From Hemileia vastatrix (Eukaryota; Basidiomycota; Pucciniomycetes; Pucciniales; Zaghouaniaceae): 64,000 bases of DNA. A program made the translations under genes and the position numbers. This document shows, one piece after another, positions 45,505-55,056 of the stretch; within the stretch, counting starts at the first letter, position 1; every line of letters begins with the position of its first letter. A model generated the notes under the pieces. That model searched no databases and was not told where the DNA came from. It was given only the letters and a program-made list of their open reading frames with translations. Location: assembly GCA_030280995.1 (NCBI GenBank), contig JASXTE010000009.1, forward strand, positions 34,263,501 to 34,327,500, given 5' to 3'.

Positions 45505-46959
45505 TATAGAGAGCTCTACTATACTAAGCAGTAGACACAATGTGAGATGGGTTGGTGCTTCTTTTCAATTTCTAAAAAGAAGGGCCTGCCACTCTTATTT
45601 TTAAAGAAAGCGCAATAATGTGTAACTCTAATATCTGACTAGATAGTTTGTAAGTTTGAGAGATGAGTTAGAAGATAAGGAAAAACAAAAATTACTATCT
45701 GGATATTTCTATTCTTAATAAGCGCCAGTATCCACAGCTACTCTCTCTTGAAGCCCTCTCTTTAAATATTTCTTATTATAGCAATAAAATAACTCTAATA
45801 ATAGCTTATCCTACTGAATCTATATTCTCTCTATGTTGCGCTTTATTTTTGTTTTTCACTATACTATATGAAATACACACACAGAGGCATGAGCTCTAAA
45901 GACTCAGAATGTTTTGACCTAACTTAGTACTCTCTTCCATTAGATAGCCCTTTCTTCTTATGCTTTTTCAGCGCGCCGGACACAGTTCCCTATTGGATCT
46001 CCAGCGCTGTCTCTAGCGCCACATTAGTAAAAAAACAACTAATCTATTAGTAAACTAACACTATGCAATATAGGGGGTGGAATTTCTAGCAATTCCTCAA
46101 CCTGAACTCAGATGGAACTCAGATGGAACTCAGAATGAACTCATACTGAACCCATACTGAACTCTACTTGAACACTCACCTAAACCTGTTCTGCTGAGTG
46201 GTGTTCATCCCTGATTGTTTGGTTCCTTTATCAATAGATCAATGTGTGTTCAATCTGTGGTGAGTTTGGGTCCAAGGTTGTGGACTCACTAGCAAGTCCG
46301 CCCCCCATATTGTGTGGTGTAAATACACTGCTTGTAACAACTACAGTTCCTAAACATAACCTATGCCTACTAATACTAGTACTAACTTGTTTCACTCATG
46401 TTCCACATGCACACTTATGACTATACATTTGCATTGTTTCAGCTCTACTTCTCATGTTGACACCTTTTAGCACTGACCCTTGCCTCTTCAACTCTTGGGT
46501 AGTTTTGTGATCAAACCCCCATTCTCCTTGCTTCATTACTGAGTCCATAATTTTGACCATCACCTAACTAGTTAGCCTCTGAAACTTATCTTTCCTGTTT
46601 CAGTAATTTACCACACTAGCTGCGGTGAAGTATACCATGTACTTGAGGCTTTCCTTGAGCCATAATCTCTTCCTTAACACATAATACACAATTATTGGAA
46701 AGTACAAATCCATAATGTTTAGCATTTGCACTCCTAAGTTGGTAGAACACAATTTCCTTTGTGCAGCATATCTTTCTACAAAATCCAAGTGCACAGACCC
46801 TAAACCTTCTTCCATGCTTCCCTTTTCCTTTGTTCTTCTGAGCACACAATTACATATTTATAATAGCGCTATCTTCTGCGCTATGATTCCCCTTTATTCT
46901 TTTGAAACACAAAATCTGATTGGACCAAAAAGTAGACTACCTGCGATACAGGTACCACA
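45505..46959 (-). repeat. 5' LTR of Gyp-C, containing a MITE
   Basis: Plus strand starts TATAGAGAGCTCTACTATAC (TG decayed to TA) and ends GATACAGGTACCACA. Length 1455 bp, or 1191 bp without the 261-bp MITE and its 3-bp duplication, exactly equal to the other LTR. Confidence 0.93.
46059..46319. mobile_element. CACTA-like MITE, copy 1 (261 bp)
   Basis: Starts CACTATGCAATATAGGGGG and ends CCCCCCATATTGTGTGGTG, with imperfect terminal inverted repeats of about 37 bp. Flanked by a 3-bp duplication TAA (46056-46058 and 46320-46322); the other Gyp-C LTR shows the empty site ACTAAATAC. Short CACTA-type ends with a 3-bp duplication fit the EnSpm/CACTA superfamily. No coding capacity. It contains a run of GAACTCAGAT-type decamers. 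Confidence 0.92.
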
Positions 46960-48590
46960 CTGGTTAATGGAGTATTTAATTTAATTAAAATGACTTACTT
47001 AGTACCTTTTTTGAGGCTTTCTTTAATGGCATGTATGTTAATGTTTGACACCCCTCAATATAACTGCATATTTCACTGAATATTAGGTTTATGCATACAT
47101 ATAAGCTTATGTATGTCTATAATTACTGAATATCACTTAAGGTAAGTATATCATGACTCCATTAGAGCCTTAATAAGTATTATGGGGCTACTGATAAGCT
47201 ATTTAAACTTATATAAGTTATTTAATAGTTTAATTAATATATATAAGTATAATAACCATAATATTAGCTTATAAGCTTATTTAATTAAAGTTATCTTATT
47301 TTAAGCATAAGAAATAATCAGTCCTGGGGATACCTAGGCTGACATTTAGAGAATACACACTTGCAGGTCAAGTTATATTTGGTATTCATATTTTACTGAA
47401 AATAGCTGGTAAAATTCCACACTCATCTATTTTCAGTCTTTTGGTAAAGGGTCAAACAGAAATATTTTTAGTAAATCATGAATCTTTCCACAAATTATTG
47501 AACCATTTTTTTAACTCAATTTTTCTCTGACATTTTTTCAGTAACTCATCTCACTTGCTCAACCTTGTAATACCTTACTGCCTCCAATTCATTAAAACTT
47601 AACTCTTACCAAACACTACATTAATTATCATTCTCTTACTCAACACTACTTTTATCACTTCTGATCATCACATCACACCCAAAATTATCACTTTATTATA
47701 TTATATTACTTTCTAAACCAACTCTACACCTCAAAACTCCAACAAAATTGAAAATGGATTTCCCCAAAGTAGTCTTTCATAGAGTGTGCATTACCAGTGT
47801 ATTAATCTCATTCTATAATTTTTTTTTGGTCTAAGTGTAGTTGAATTATATTCTTTATTGTTGTAATGGTTAGTTAAAAAATATGTAAGAAGAAAATCTT
47901 TTTCTTCCATGTCTAATAAATCATCAAGAAAATTTAATGGCATGGGAAATGCAACAGTTGAGCAAAGAAAAATGAGTACAGTAGAAGGAGGGATAGAAGA
48001 AATTAATTCTGTGGTAGGAATGATGTTATTGAATAAAATTAGAAACACAAGTGATGAATATTTTGTGTAACTTTCAAATAGTGAATTTTTGAAAAATGAG
48101 TGTGGAATGATATCATGATTATTTTCAACTCAGAAGTAATATGCATGTAAGAGGTAGTTACAAAACCAATCAAGTTTGGATGCTCTAATGTTTTACTCAT
48201 TTTTTATTTCTTGGAAGGGTGAAACATTTTTAAATGTCAGTGTCTAAATACAATTTTCTGCATTAATGTTAACACTACGTTTCTGTCTCTGCTAGATATG
48301 TCTTTAATTTTCTTGTACTTGATAATTCCTGATGTTTTAATGTTATAAGTTGGCTACATTTGAATGAGACTTTTGAGAAATATACCATTAATAAATATTC
48401 ATTTTTGTCATTATAAAGGTAATGATAAATAGTTGTTTTTTTGTAATCTAATTAACATTAATACCATATTACTGTCTCTGCTAGGATGGCTACCTTTACC
48501 TGATACCACAAGAGAATTGATGACATTTTGAGCTCTTCATAACCTGCTTGTTTGACCTTTTGGTAAAGAAATCTATCATTTATTGGCTTG
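46960..48590. other. Harb-2 end and unassigned AT-rich sequence
   Basis: 46960-47055 is taken as the right end of Harb-2. From 47061 on I see no confident gene. CAGTCCTGGGGATACCTAGG followed by CTGACA (ending at 47344) resembles an LTR start of the Gyp-B type in minus orientation. A minus-strand stretch at 47791-48048 (PLNFLDDLLDMEEKDFLLTY) looks protein-like but matches nothing I can name. CTGTCTCTGCTAG occurs twice (about 48284 and 48470). Confidence 0.5.
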
Positions 48591-48593
48591 AGA
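48505..48593. repeat. Left arm of a split inverted repeat
   Basis: ACCACAAGAGAATTGATG...CTATCATTTATTGGCTTGAGA is matched in reverse complement at 62521-62613, including a perfect 21-bp core. The intact Gyp-A and Cop-1 sit between the arms. Confidence 0.8.
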
Positions 48594-48595
48594 AA

Positions 48596-49368
48596 TGTCA
48601 CCGGACGACCTACGCACAAGGTCGAGGATGTTCCTGAAAGTGAGATGAGGGATTTAGAAACTTTTTCGAAGCACAGAGGAATGATTCGAGGAGATTATTC
48701 GAAGGTCACTCGAAGTAATAGCTATAGGTTCGAGGTTTGTTCGAGAAGAATTATAAACTAGTTCCAAGGTAATAATAATTCTTAAAATCTCACGAAGGGT
48801 TGGAAACTCAATAGTCAAAGATTTAGGATTTAGAAATGAATATTGAGAAGGTAAAAGAAAGATACAATAACAATGTTTTAACTTTTAAGGTTTTCCACTA
48901 TTAATGTAAATACGATATTATAATTTAATTCTAAGGAATATCAAACCAAATACCCAACTCCTTTTATATCCTTTGTTCCTCCTCGCATTGACCTCCCTTC
49001 CATCGCAGTATTCCCATTCCATTGACCATTACTAACATACACTTAGACCCTCTTCACTAAATATCCATCCATGCTCAATATACCCCTTTTTAATTAATTA
49101 AAAAAACTTTAATGAAAAAACTACTACTGTACTATTTCGTTGATCCTAGCGCTGTGCGTCGCTTATGAAAAAGGACTAAGGTACCCTATTGGGAGATTGA
49201 CTAATTTAGATTTAGAGTTTAGGCTAGCGCAGTTAAATAGTAAGTACACAAAGGAAAAATCGCAGTTGCTATGGAGAATTGCTTTCTGCGCTTTGAGTAT
49301 AGATGTAGGACTCGATATTATTGATTTATTGAGTTAATTTCGCCTCGAGTGTCACGTGGCGCGTGACA
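48596..49368 (-). repeat. 3' LTR of intact Gyp-A (773 bp)
   Basis: TGTCACCGGACGACC...GTGGCGCGTGACA. The two ends also form an inverted TGTCAC/GTGACA. It lies downstream of pol in the minus-strand sense. Confidence 0.97.
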
Positions 49369-49378
49369 GATGCCCGGG

Positions 49379-49385
49379 TATAAGA
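49379..49385 (+). promoter_or_regulatory. TATA box of the Gyp-A antisense gene
   Basis: TATAAGA in CCCGGGTATAAGAACGCG, 11 bp inside the LTR boundary and 98 bp before the ATG at 49477. Its position parallels the TATAAATA box just inside the Gyp-C LTR. Confidence 0.6.
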
Positions 49386-49476
49386 ACGCGAACTCCGTTG
49401 AGCTTGAACCATCTTCCCACACTAATTTCACTTGTCTAATACTTTTTTCCCGCATCTCTCAATTATTTATTTTATA

Positions 49477-50413
49477 ATGAACTGCCCTACCCCCACACCC
49501 ACGCCTCCACACCCTAAAGCGGATGGGGGAATAATCACACGACAGTTTTCACGGACTTGCACGGCTTGTGAAAGCATGGAATATTTCTGTGTCGAAGTTA
49601 CGGCGACTCGAGGCCCTCGCCAGAAATGCGAGTTTTGCCGTCGGCGGCGAGTGGCGTGCGATGCGTTGACGAAGAACGCGGAAATCGAAAATCGATTCAC
49701 AAAAACAAAATTTTGGGTAGTTCCAAAGACTAAAGAGTTGGTCGAAGACATTTGGGATGTCTCGATCGAAGATGAACAATCGGTGGGGGAAAATGATAAG
49801 GAGATGAACAACGAGATCTCAACCTGGGTAACCCAGGCCACGAGTTCAAAGCGAGGTGTCGAGAAAGAGGTCAATGAATTGGTGGAGGAGGATGAAGATG
49901 AAGTCCCTGTTCCAGGGCGGGCACCCAAGAAACGTCGGGTGGTCATCGAGGACGATGAGGAAGAGAGAGAGGTAGAACTCGGAGTGGTGCCCAGGTTATT
50001 TCTGGAGCCTGATCCCATCTTCGACGTAAGTTTTAATTGTTTTATTTCAACGATGAAGTTACTGATGAGTCGCGTTTTAGACATCAAATAACCTGGAAGA
50101 GCCGATTGCGGAACCTGCGCCGGTTATACCAACTGAGGCAAACCCTCCGGCCACGGAAGTGGTTGAAGAGCCCGAAGACACCCTGGACCAGGTGTGGTCG
50201 AAGAAACCTCGTCAAGGTCGACGAGTAAGGTTTGCGGAAGAACTATGTGGGGAGGTCGACGCTATTATTGACGCTGCTTCCTTCGACGTGGCGGAGGAGC
50301 TCTTGGAGATTGGAGAGGTGGTTCCGGTAGGAGAGGAGGAGGTATTTGATAAATGCAGGAAGGAGATAAGGGTAGTTTTGGAGAAAATGAAAAGATTGGT
50401 TCGAGAAAAATGA
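49477..50413 (+). CDS. Antisense Zn2Cys6-spaced protein of Gyp-A, 293 aa, one intron
   Basis: Spliced gene antisense to gag-pol: exon 1 49477-50025, intron 50026-50080 (55 bp, GTAAGT, ACTGATG branch-like, TTTTAG), exon 2 50081-50413; the join is in phase 0 and the frame is open throughout. Cysteines at residues 28, 31, 38, 51, 54 and 61 give C-x2-C-x6-C-x12-C-x2-C-x6-C, the spacing of fungal binuclear Zn2Cys6 DNA-binding domains, with CEFCRRRRVAC as the basic half. An acidic tract (EEDEDEVPV) and an NLS-like KKRR at 151-154 follow, then a proline/acidic linker and a helical C-terminus (VVLEKMKRLVREK). The start is the first ATG after the TATA box. The segment is much richer in CG than its surroundings. 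I infer a nuclear DNA-binding regulator, perhaps of the element's own LTR; target and role are unknown. Confidence 0.82.
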
Positions 50414-51390
50414 AAAGGAGATGGAAAGGAGTAGAAGAAAAAATTGTATATTAGTCTTATTTTATTTTTATTTTATTTTATTATTAGTATTATTTTTTTT
50501 TTTATATTGTAGGTGAATGTTGTTAATTTTACAAGATTTGAGAAAGAGAAAAAGAAGAGAAAAAAAAAAGAAAAAAGAAGTTTTAAATAAAAAATTTTAG
50601 AATTTGAAAGAAGAATTTTAAAGAAAGAAAAAGGTTGTTTTAATTGAAGGAAGTTTTAGTGTTTTTAAAAGAAAAAATTTTATGTAAGAAAAGAGAGAGA
50701 AAAAGAAACGGTTTTGTGATTGAGATAAGTTTGTTAAATTGAGGATTTTAAATTTTTTTTTTTTTTTTTTTTTTTTAAGAAATTTTAGTTTGAAAAAAGA
50801 GGAGAAAAAAAAACAAAGTGTAGAATTTAAGAGAGTTTGAAAAGAAGATTTATTTGTTTCGAAGAATTATTATAGGGAGATTCTGGGGTTGAAGTTAAGT
50901 TCGAGGAAATGGTCGTGCCATACAGGATTTGATGATTCAAAGGAAAGAAAGTCTTTAAAAGAGAGAATAAATTTTTTGAAAGAGAAATTTTTGAAGAGAA
51001 TTTTAAATTTAAGAAAAGAATGTATTTAAAGAATTGAAGAAGAAAAGAAAGAAAATATTTAGAGAGATTTATGAGTTTTTTTATTTTATTTTATTATTTA
51101 TGTTTATCCTATTTTATTTTATTTTATTTTATTTTATTTTATTTTATTTTATTTAATTTAATTTAATTTAATTTAATTTAATTTTAATTTTGATTTTATT
51201 TTATTTTTTTATTTTATTGTATTTAATTTTATTTTTGATTTTATTTTTAGTTGGTTTTGGAGGAAATTTATAGAAGGAGAAGAAAGAAAAAAGAAGAGAG
51301 AAAAAAGAAAACAAGGCTAAGAAATTTAAGAGGTGTTTTAGATTTTAAAGAAAGAAAGAAAAAGAAAAGAAAATTTTAAATAAAGAAATT
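50414..51390. repeat. Low-complexity spacer of Gyp-A with (TTTTA)n
   Basis: No coding content. Purine-rich stretches, a poly-T run of about 24 at 50753-50776, and a TTTTA/TTTAA array at about 51108-51190. It separates the convergent antisense gene and pol. The same arrangement in the old copy (650-1430) shows it is a property of the family. Confidence 0.8.
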
Positions 51391-51636
51391 TTAAGGTTTT
51401 GGTTTTAAAGGATATTTTGAATGAAAAGATTTTAGGAGTTCAGGAGCGTTAGAAACATTGATGGCTGGTTCCCAGGATGTTTTGTCTGAGTCATTGAGGA
51501 AGCCTTCCCATTCCACGAGGTATTGAAGTTTCCCCTTGCGTATTCTTGAATCAAGGATACGACTTACTTCCCACTCTAGATGATCTTCTACTTCAACCAG
51601 TTCCGGAGGGGGTTGGTTCTTACCCCGGTATATTTC
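51391..51636 (-). pseudogene. Chromodomain tail of Gyp-A Pol, cut off by an in-frame TGA
   Basis: Directly after the pol stop (TGA at 51637-51639) the same frame continues for 81 codons and encodes a chromodomain: EWEVSRILDSRIRKGKLQYL, then VEWEGF and TSWEPAINVSNAPELL. Tyr, Trp and the acidic residue expected for the methyl-lysine cage are visible. Without readthrough the integrase lacks its targeting module. The old copy at 1431-1690 also carries the chromodomain. Confidence 0.82.
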
Positions 51637-54600
51637 TCAAGCCAGTTCCAGGAGAGATACATGGAAAACAGGGTGAATCGCCTGCCATTTAGGAGGTAAC
51701 TTGAGTCGAAATGCAGTTTTAGAGACTTCAGAGTCGATTACGAATGGTCCCAAGCGCTTTTCAGCCAGTTTCTTTGATGGTCTTGTTGTTCGAATGTTTT
51801 GTGCATCGAGCCATACTTTGTTGCCTGGTTTAAAGGAAGGAGCAGATTGTCGATGTTTGTCGGCCTGTTCCTTGTATCTTCGAATCGCTGATTCCAAATT
51901 TGTTTTAAGTTCTTCTTGGAGTCGTGATATAGTTCGAAGATAATGTTCTGCAGGATGATTAGTTCCTACATGAATTGAGTTGAATCGAGGATGTCGTCCA
52001 TAAATGGTTTCGAAGGGAGATTGTCGTGTCGAAGAATGAGTCGAGTTATTATAAGCAAATTCGGCCAATGGTAACCATGTGGTCCAATCGTCTTGTTGGT
52101 AACTGACATACATTCGAAGATATTGTTCGAGGATTTGGTTAACTCTTTCTGTTTGACCATCGGTTTCAGGGTGATAGGCCGTGGAGAGATTCCTCGTGAT
52201 ATTGAGTTGTCGACACAGTTGGGTCCAGAATGTGGATACAAACAATGAGCCTCTATCTGAAATAATGTCATTTGGTAAGCCGTGTTTAGAAAATACATAT
52301 TCTAGAAACAATTTTGACAAATCTTCTGCTGTAGCAGTAGTAGTGGTTTTAACAAAAATAGACATTTTTGAAAATCTATCTACTATTACTAATATAGCAT
52401 CAAAATCATTAGAAATAGGAAGTTGAGAAATGAAATCCATCGATAAAGATTCCCAAGGTTTAGAGGGAATAGGAAGTGGTTGAAGCAACCCATGCTTCCG
52501 GTGACGGGGAGCCTTATTCCTATTACATTCGTAACAAGCTTTTATATAGGCCTTGATTTCCTTGGTCATACCTGGCCAGAAATAATCCCTCGCTATTAAC
52601 TGGTAGGTTTTATCAACCCCAAAATGACCAGCTAACGGAGAATCATGTCGACTATTGAAAATCCATAATTTTATCTCATTGTTGTCGGGTATGACTACTC
52701 TACCTTCGAAGACTAATAGACCTGATTCAATACTAAATCTTTTGGCCCCTTTCTTTGAGAGTATTTTGTCTTTTAACCCTAAACAATAATCGTCCTTCGA
52801 CTGAGCTTCGAGGATGTTGGATAGTGGATTTCGAAAAGATTGAATTGTCATCGAATTAAGTTGATGAGTTGTTAACATTGATTCGTTGAAGATTGATTGC
52901 ACATTTGCTGGGTTCTTGTCAGCAAATGCGTCCCCCCGCTGTGGGTAAACGTCGTCCCGACGTGACAAGATATCTGGGACAATGCAGTTTTTTCCTGGGC
53001 GATAGGAAATAGAGAAAGAAAATTCAGACAAAAGTTCAGCCCACCTGGCTTGACGCCTGGTTAACACTTTAGAAGACATGAAGTATCTCAAAGCATTGTG
53101 ATCAGTTAAAATTTGAAAAGGACTATCTAGGCTGAGAAGAAAAGAACGCCATTTTTTAAGACAATGGATAATAGCTAAAAGCTCTTTGTCATGAATTTCA
53201 TAATTTAATTCTGCGGCTATGAGTTTGCGTGACTCAAAAGCAACAGGATGAAACAAATTTGTTTCAGGATTTAATTGGGAGATGACCCCTGCAATAGCAT
53301 AATCGCTCGCATCTGTCTCAACTATTGTCGAGGCCGAAGGATCAAAATGCCAAAGAATTGGGGCTGTGGTGAACGCCGTTTTTAGTGCTTCGAATTCCTT
53401 TCGCGCTGTAGAAGTAAAAACAAAAGGAATATCTTTTCTAAGAAGAGAAGTAAGATTGGAAATAGTTTTAGAGTAATCTTTAATAAATCTTCTATAGAAG
53501 TTTGCAAAACCCAAAAATCCTTGGAGTGATTTAATGTTTTTGGGCTCAGGCCATTCCAGGATTTTCTGGACTTTTTTGTCATCCATGACTAAACCGTCAG
53601 TGGACAACGTAAACCCCAAAAAATCAATTGATTTGAGGTGGAATTCGCATTTATTATGCTTGGCGTAGAGACCATGATCTCGAAGACGATTTAGGACCTG
53701 TCGAACATGATGAATATGTTCATCCAGTGTTTTCGAGAATATTAAAATATCATCTAAATAGACGACTACAAATTGTTCAACAACATCTTGAAAGATATCA
53801 TTAACAAAAGTTTGAAAAGTTGAAGGTGCGTTACATAATCCAAAAGGCATAACTAAATATTCAAAACAACCAAATCTAGTGCGCATTGCAGTCAGTGGTT
53901 CATGACCTTCCGCAATGCGAATAAGATTGTAAGCGCCTCTAAGATCAATTTTAGAAAAGAAATTAGCACCATTGAAAAGGGTAAGAAGTAATGACATAGG
54001 AGGAACAGGATATGCATTTTTCTTTGTGACTGTGTTGAGCTGTCTATAGTCAACACACAACGTAAGACTACCGTCCTTCTTTTTTACAAAGAGGACTGGG
54101 GAGCCGGTTGGAGATTTACTGGCTCTGATGAAACCTTTGGCTACATTCTCTGCAATGTAGTCTTGAAGAACTTGAGATTCATCCTTCGATAGAGAATAGA
54201 CAGGACCTGCCGGAGGTACTGGGCCTATTAACTCTATTTGATGGTCGTAGGGTCGATGAGGTGGTAACTTATCGGCCTTGCGGATTGAGAAAACATCGAG
54301 GAAATCGTGGTAGATTTCCGGTAGAGTTGATTTAATGGCTTCAACGTTGATTTGGTCATCCTCTTCATCTTCGAGAGAATCTGTCGAGGTGATACCTGTA
54401 TTGAGAGAGCATAATTCGATTACTTCGAGGCAATTTAAATCCTCTTCAAGTGAAGTCATCGAGCTAGAAGGGTTAGCCAATTGCTCATTTAAAGAAGGTA
54501 CAGATGCTTGCAAGTCATCTTGCAGAGATTTGTCCTCTAGCAGGACGTTGTCAGGCGGGTTGTTTAACTCCCTATTGACCTGCATTAAAGAATCAGAAAT

Positions 54601-55056
54601 ATACTTAGAGCGTGGGGTGATCAATCCCCGGGTCCAATCAATTTCGGGATTCCAATACGTTAAAAATTCATGGCCAAGAATGGTATCGTCCATCCTTGGG
54701 GCGTCCAAGACTGATAATTCCCACTCGAAGGGGGGAAAATTCGGAAAGTTGAAAACCCATAAAACTTTCTTACTTACCCAATATTTGGGTTCCTCTGATT
54801 CGACCAAATAGATGGGAGTTCGATCGATATCTGTAAATGTTAGTTGAAGCTTCTCGGCAAAAGATAAACTAACAAAAGAAATTGAAGCTCCAGAGTCTAT
54901 AAGACAACTGAAGGGGATATCCTCCTTAAAAAGAATGAATCTCAAGCGGTTTAAGGCAACTCCAGTCCTTAAGACATGGAGGTTCTGTGCACTGGGAGAG
55001 ATAAGATAGTTTGCTTTGCACACAAGTAAACTATCTACTAGTTTTTTGACTTCGAA
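51637..55056 (-). CDS. Pol polyprotein of Gyp-A (protease, RT, RNase H, integrase)
   Basis: Open from 55056 in the -1 frame relative to gag; it lacks an ATG and starts by frameshifting (FEVKKLVDSLLVCKANYLI), giving about 1139 residues. Numbering from the GTG at 55023: aspartic protease CLIDSGASISF at 40-50; RT with LFVKKKDGSLTLCVDYRQLN, LVMPFGLCNAPSTFQTF and the catalytic VVYLDDILIF (Asp pair near 424-425); RNase H ETDASDYAIAGVISQ near 568; integrase H2C2 finger (HDSPLAGHFGVDKTY, CYECNRNK) near 790-835; core with MDFISQLP, IISDRGSLF and HPETDGQTERVNQ; C-terminal KRLGPFVIDSEV. All catalytic residues are present. It stops just before the chromodomain. It makes the enzymes that copy and integrate the element. 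Confidence 0.96.
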   Translation of the reverse strand, partial: FEVKKLVDSLLVCKANYLISPSAQNLHVLRTGVALNRLRFILFKEDIPFSCLIDSGASISFVSLSFAEKLQLTFTDIDRTPIYLVESEEPKYWVSKKVLWVFNFPNFPPFEWELSVLDAPRMDDTILGHEFLTYWNPEIDWTRGLITPRSKYISDSLMQVNRELNNPPDNVLLEDKSLQDDLQASVPSLNEQLANPSSSMTSLEEDLNCLEVIELCSLNTGITSTDSLEDEEDDQINVEAIKSTLPEIYHDFLDVFSIRKADKLPPHRPYDHQIELIGPVPPAGPVYSLSKDESQVLQDYIAENVAKGFIRASKSPTGSPVLFVKKKDGSLTLCVDYRQLNTVTKKNAYPVPPMSLLLTLFNGANFFSKIDLRGAYNLIRIAEGHEPLTAMRTRFGCFEYLVMPFGLCNAPSTFQTFVNDIFQDVVEQFVVVYLDDILIFSKTLDEHIHHVRQVLNRLRDHGLYAKHNKCEFHLKSIDFLGFTLSTDGLVMDDKKVQKILEWPEPKNIKSLQGFLGFANFYRRFIKDYSKTISNLTSLLRKDIPFVFTSTARKEFEALKTAFTTAPILWHFDPSASTIVETDASDYAIAGVISQLNPETNLFHPVAFESRKLIAAELNYEIHDKELLAIIHCLKKWRSFLLSLDSPFQILTDHNALRYFMSSKVLTRRQARWAELLSEFSFSISYRPGKNCIVPDILSRRDDVYPQRGDAFADKNPANVQSIFNESMLTTHQLNSMTIQSFRNPLSNILEAQSKDDYCLGLKDKILSKKGAKRFSIESGLLVFEGRVVIPDNNEIKLWIFNSRHDSPLAGHFGVDKTYQLIARDYFWPGMTKEIKAYIKACYECNRNKAPRHRKHGLLQPLPIPSKPWESLSMDFISQLPISNDFDAILVIVDRFSKMSIFVKTTTTATAEDLSKLFLEYVFSKHGLPNDIISDRGSLFVSTFWTQLCRQLNITRNLSTAYHPETDGQTERVNQILEQYLRMYVSYQQDDWTTWLPLAEFAYNNSTHSSTRQSPFETIYGRHPRFNSIHVGTNHPAEHYLRTISRLQEELKTNLESAIRRYKEQADKHRQSAPSFKPGNKVWLDAQNIRTTRPSKKLAEKRLGPFVIDSEVSKTAFRLKLPPKWQAIHPVFHVSLLELA

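Larger units (their letters stand above)
36937..46959 (-). mobile_element. Gyp-C, gypsy-type LTR element lacking RT/RNase H, with antisense genes
   Basis: Direct LTRs of 1191 bp each (right one excluding a 264-bp MITE insertion) at 36937-38127 and 45505-46959. Minus-strand order is gag (45261-44140), protease (43463-43083) and integrase (42827-41379); reverse transcriptase and RNase H are missing between protease and integrase. Two plus-strand spliced genes occupy 38301-40673, between integrase and the 3' LTR. The PBS begins TGGTGTCCCAACAG (minus, from 45502). Flanks ACCAA and CTGGT do not form a duplication. Confidence 0.88.
18112..47055 (-). mobile_element. Harb-2, Harbinger-type DNA transposon split by Gyp-B and Gyp-C
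   Basis: The left end GGGGGTATCAAACATTACC (18112) is matched in inverted form at 47034-47055 (..AATGTTTGACACCCCT). The flanks are TAATA (18107-18111) and CAATA (47056-47060), one mismatch. Inside lie a minus-strand DDE transposase whose N-terminal part is at 36542-36677 and C-terminal part at 20513-21195, and a plus-strand TET-like gene at 19108-19548. Gyp-B (21196-36536) interrupts the transposase and Gyp-C (36937-46959) interrupts its upstream region. Net length without these is about 3.6 kb. The assignment of the right end is inference from inverted-repeat and duplication similarity. Confidence 0.68.

Noticed and set aside
47316..47344. Further Gyp-B-type solo LTR ending at 47344
   Set aside because: Only about 30 bp resemble the Gyp-B LTR start and no duplication was found, so it is mentioned but not annotated as an LTR.
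49467..50087. 206-residue open frame on the minus strand, Ser-rich
   Set aside because: It is the antisense shadow of exon 1 of the Zn2Cys6-spaced gene; the plus strand has intron, cysteine spacing and conservation in a second copy.
54335..54811. 158-residue plus-strand open frame
   Set aside because: Shadow of the gypsy pol on the other strand, with no domain resemblance.
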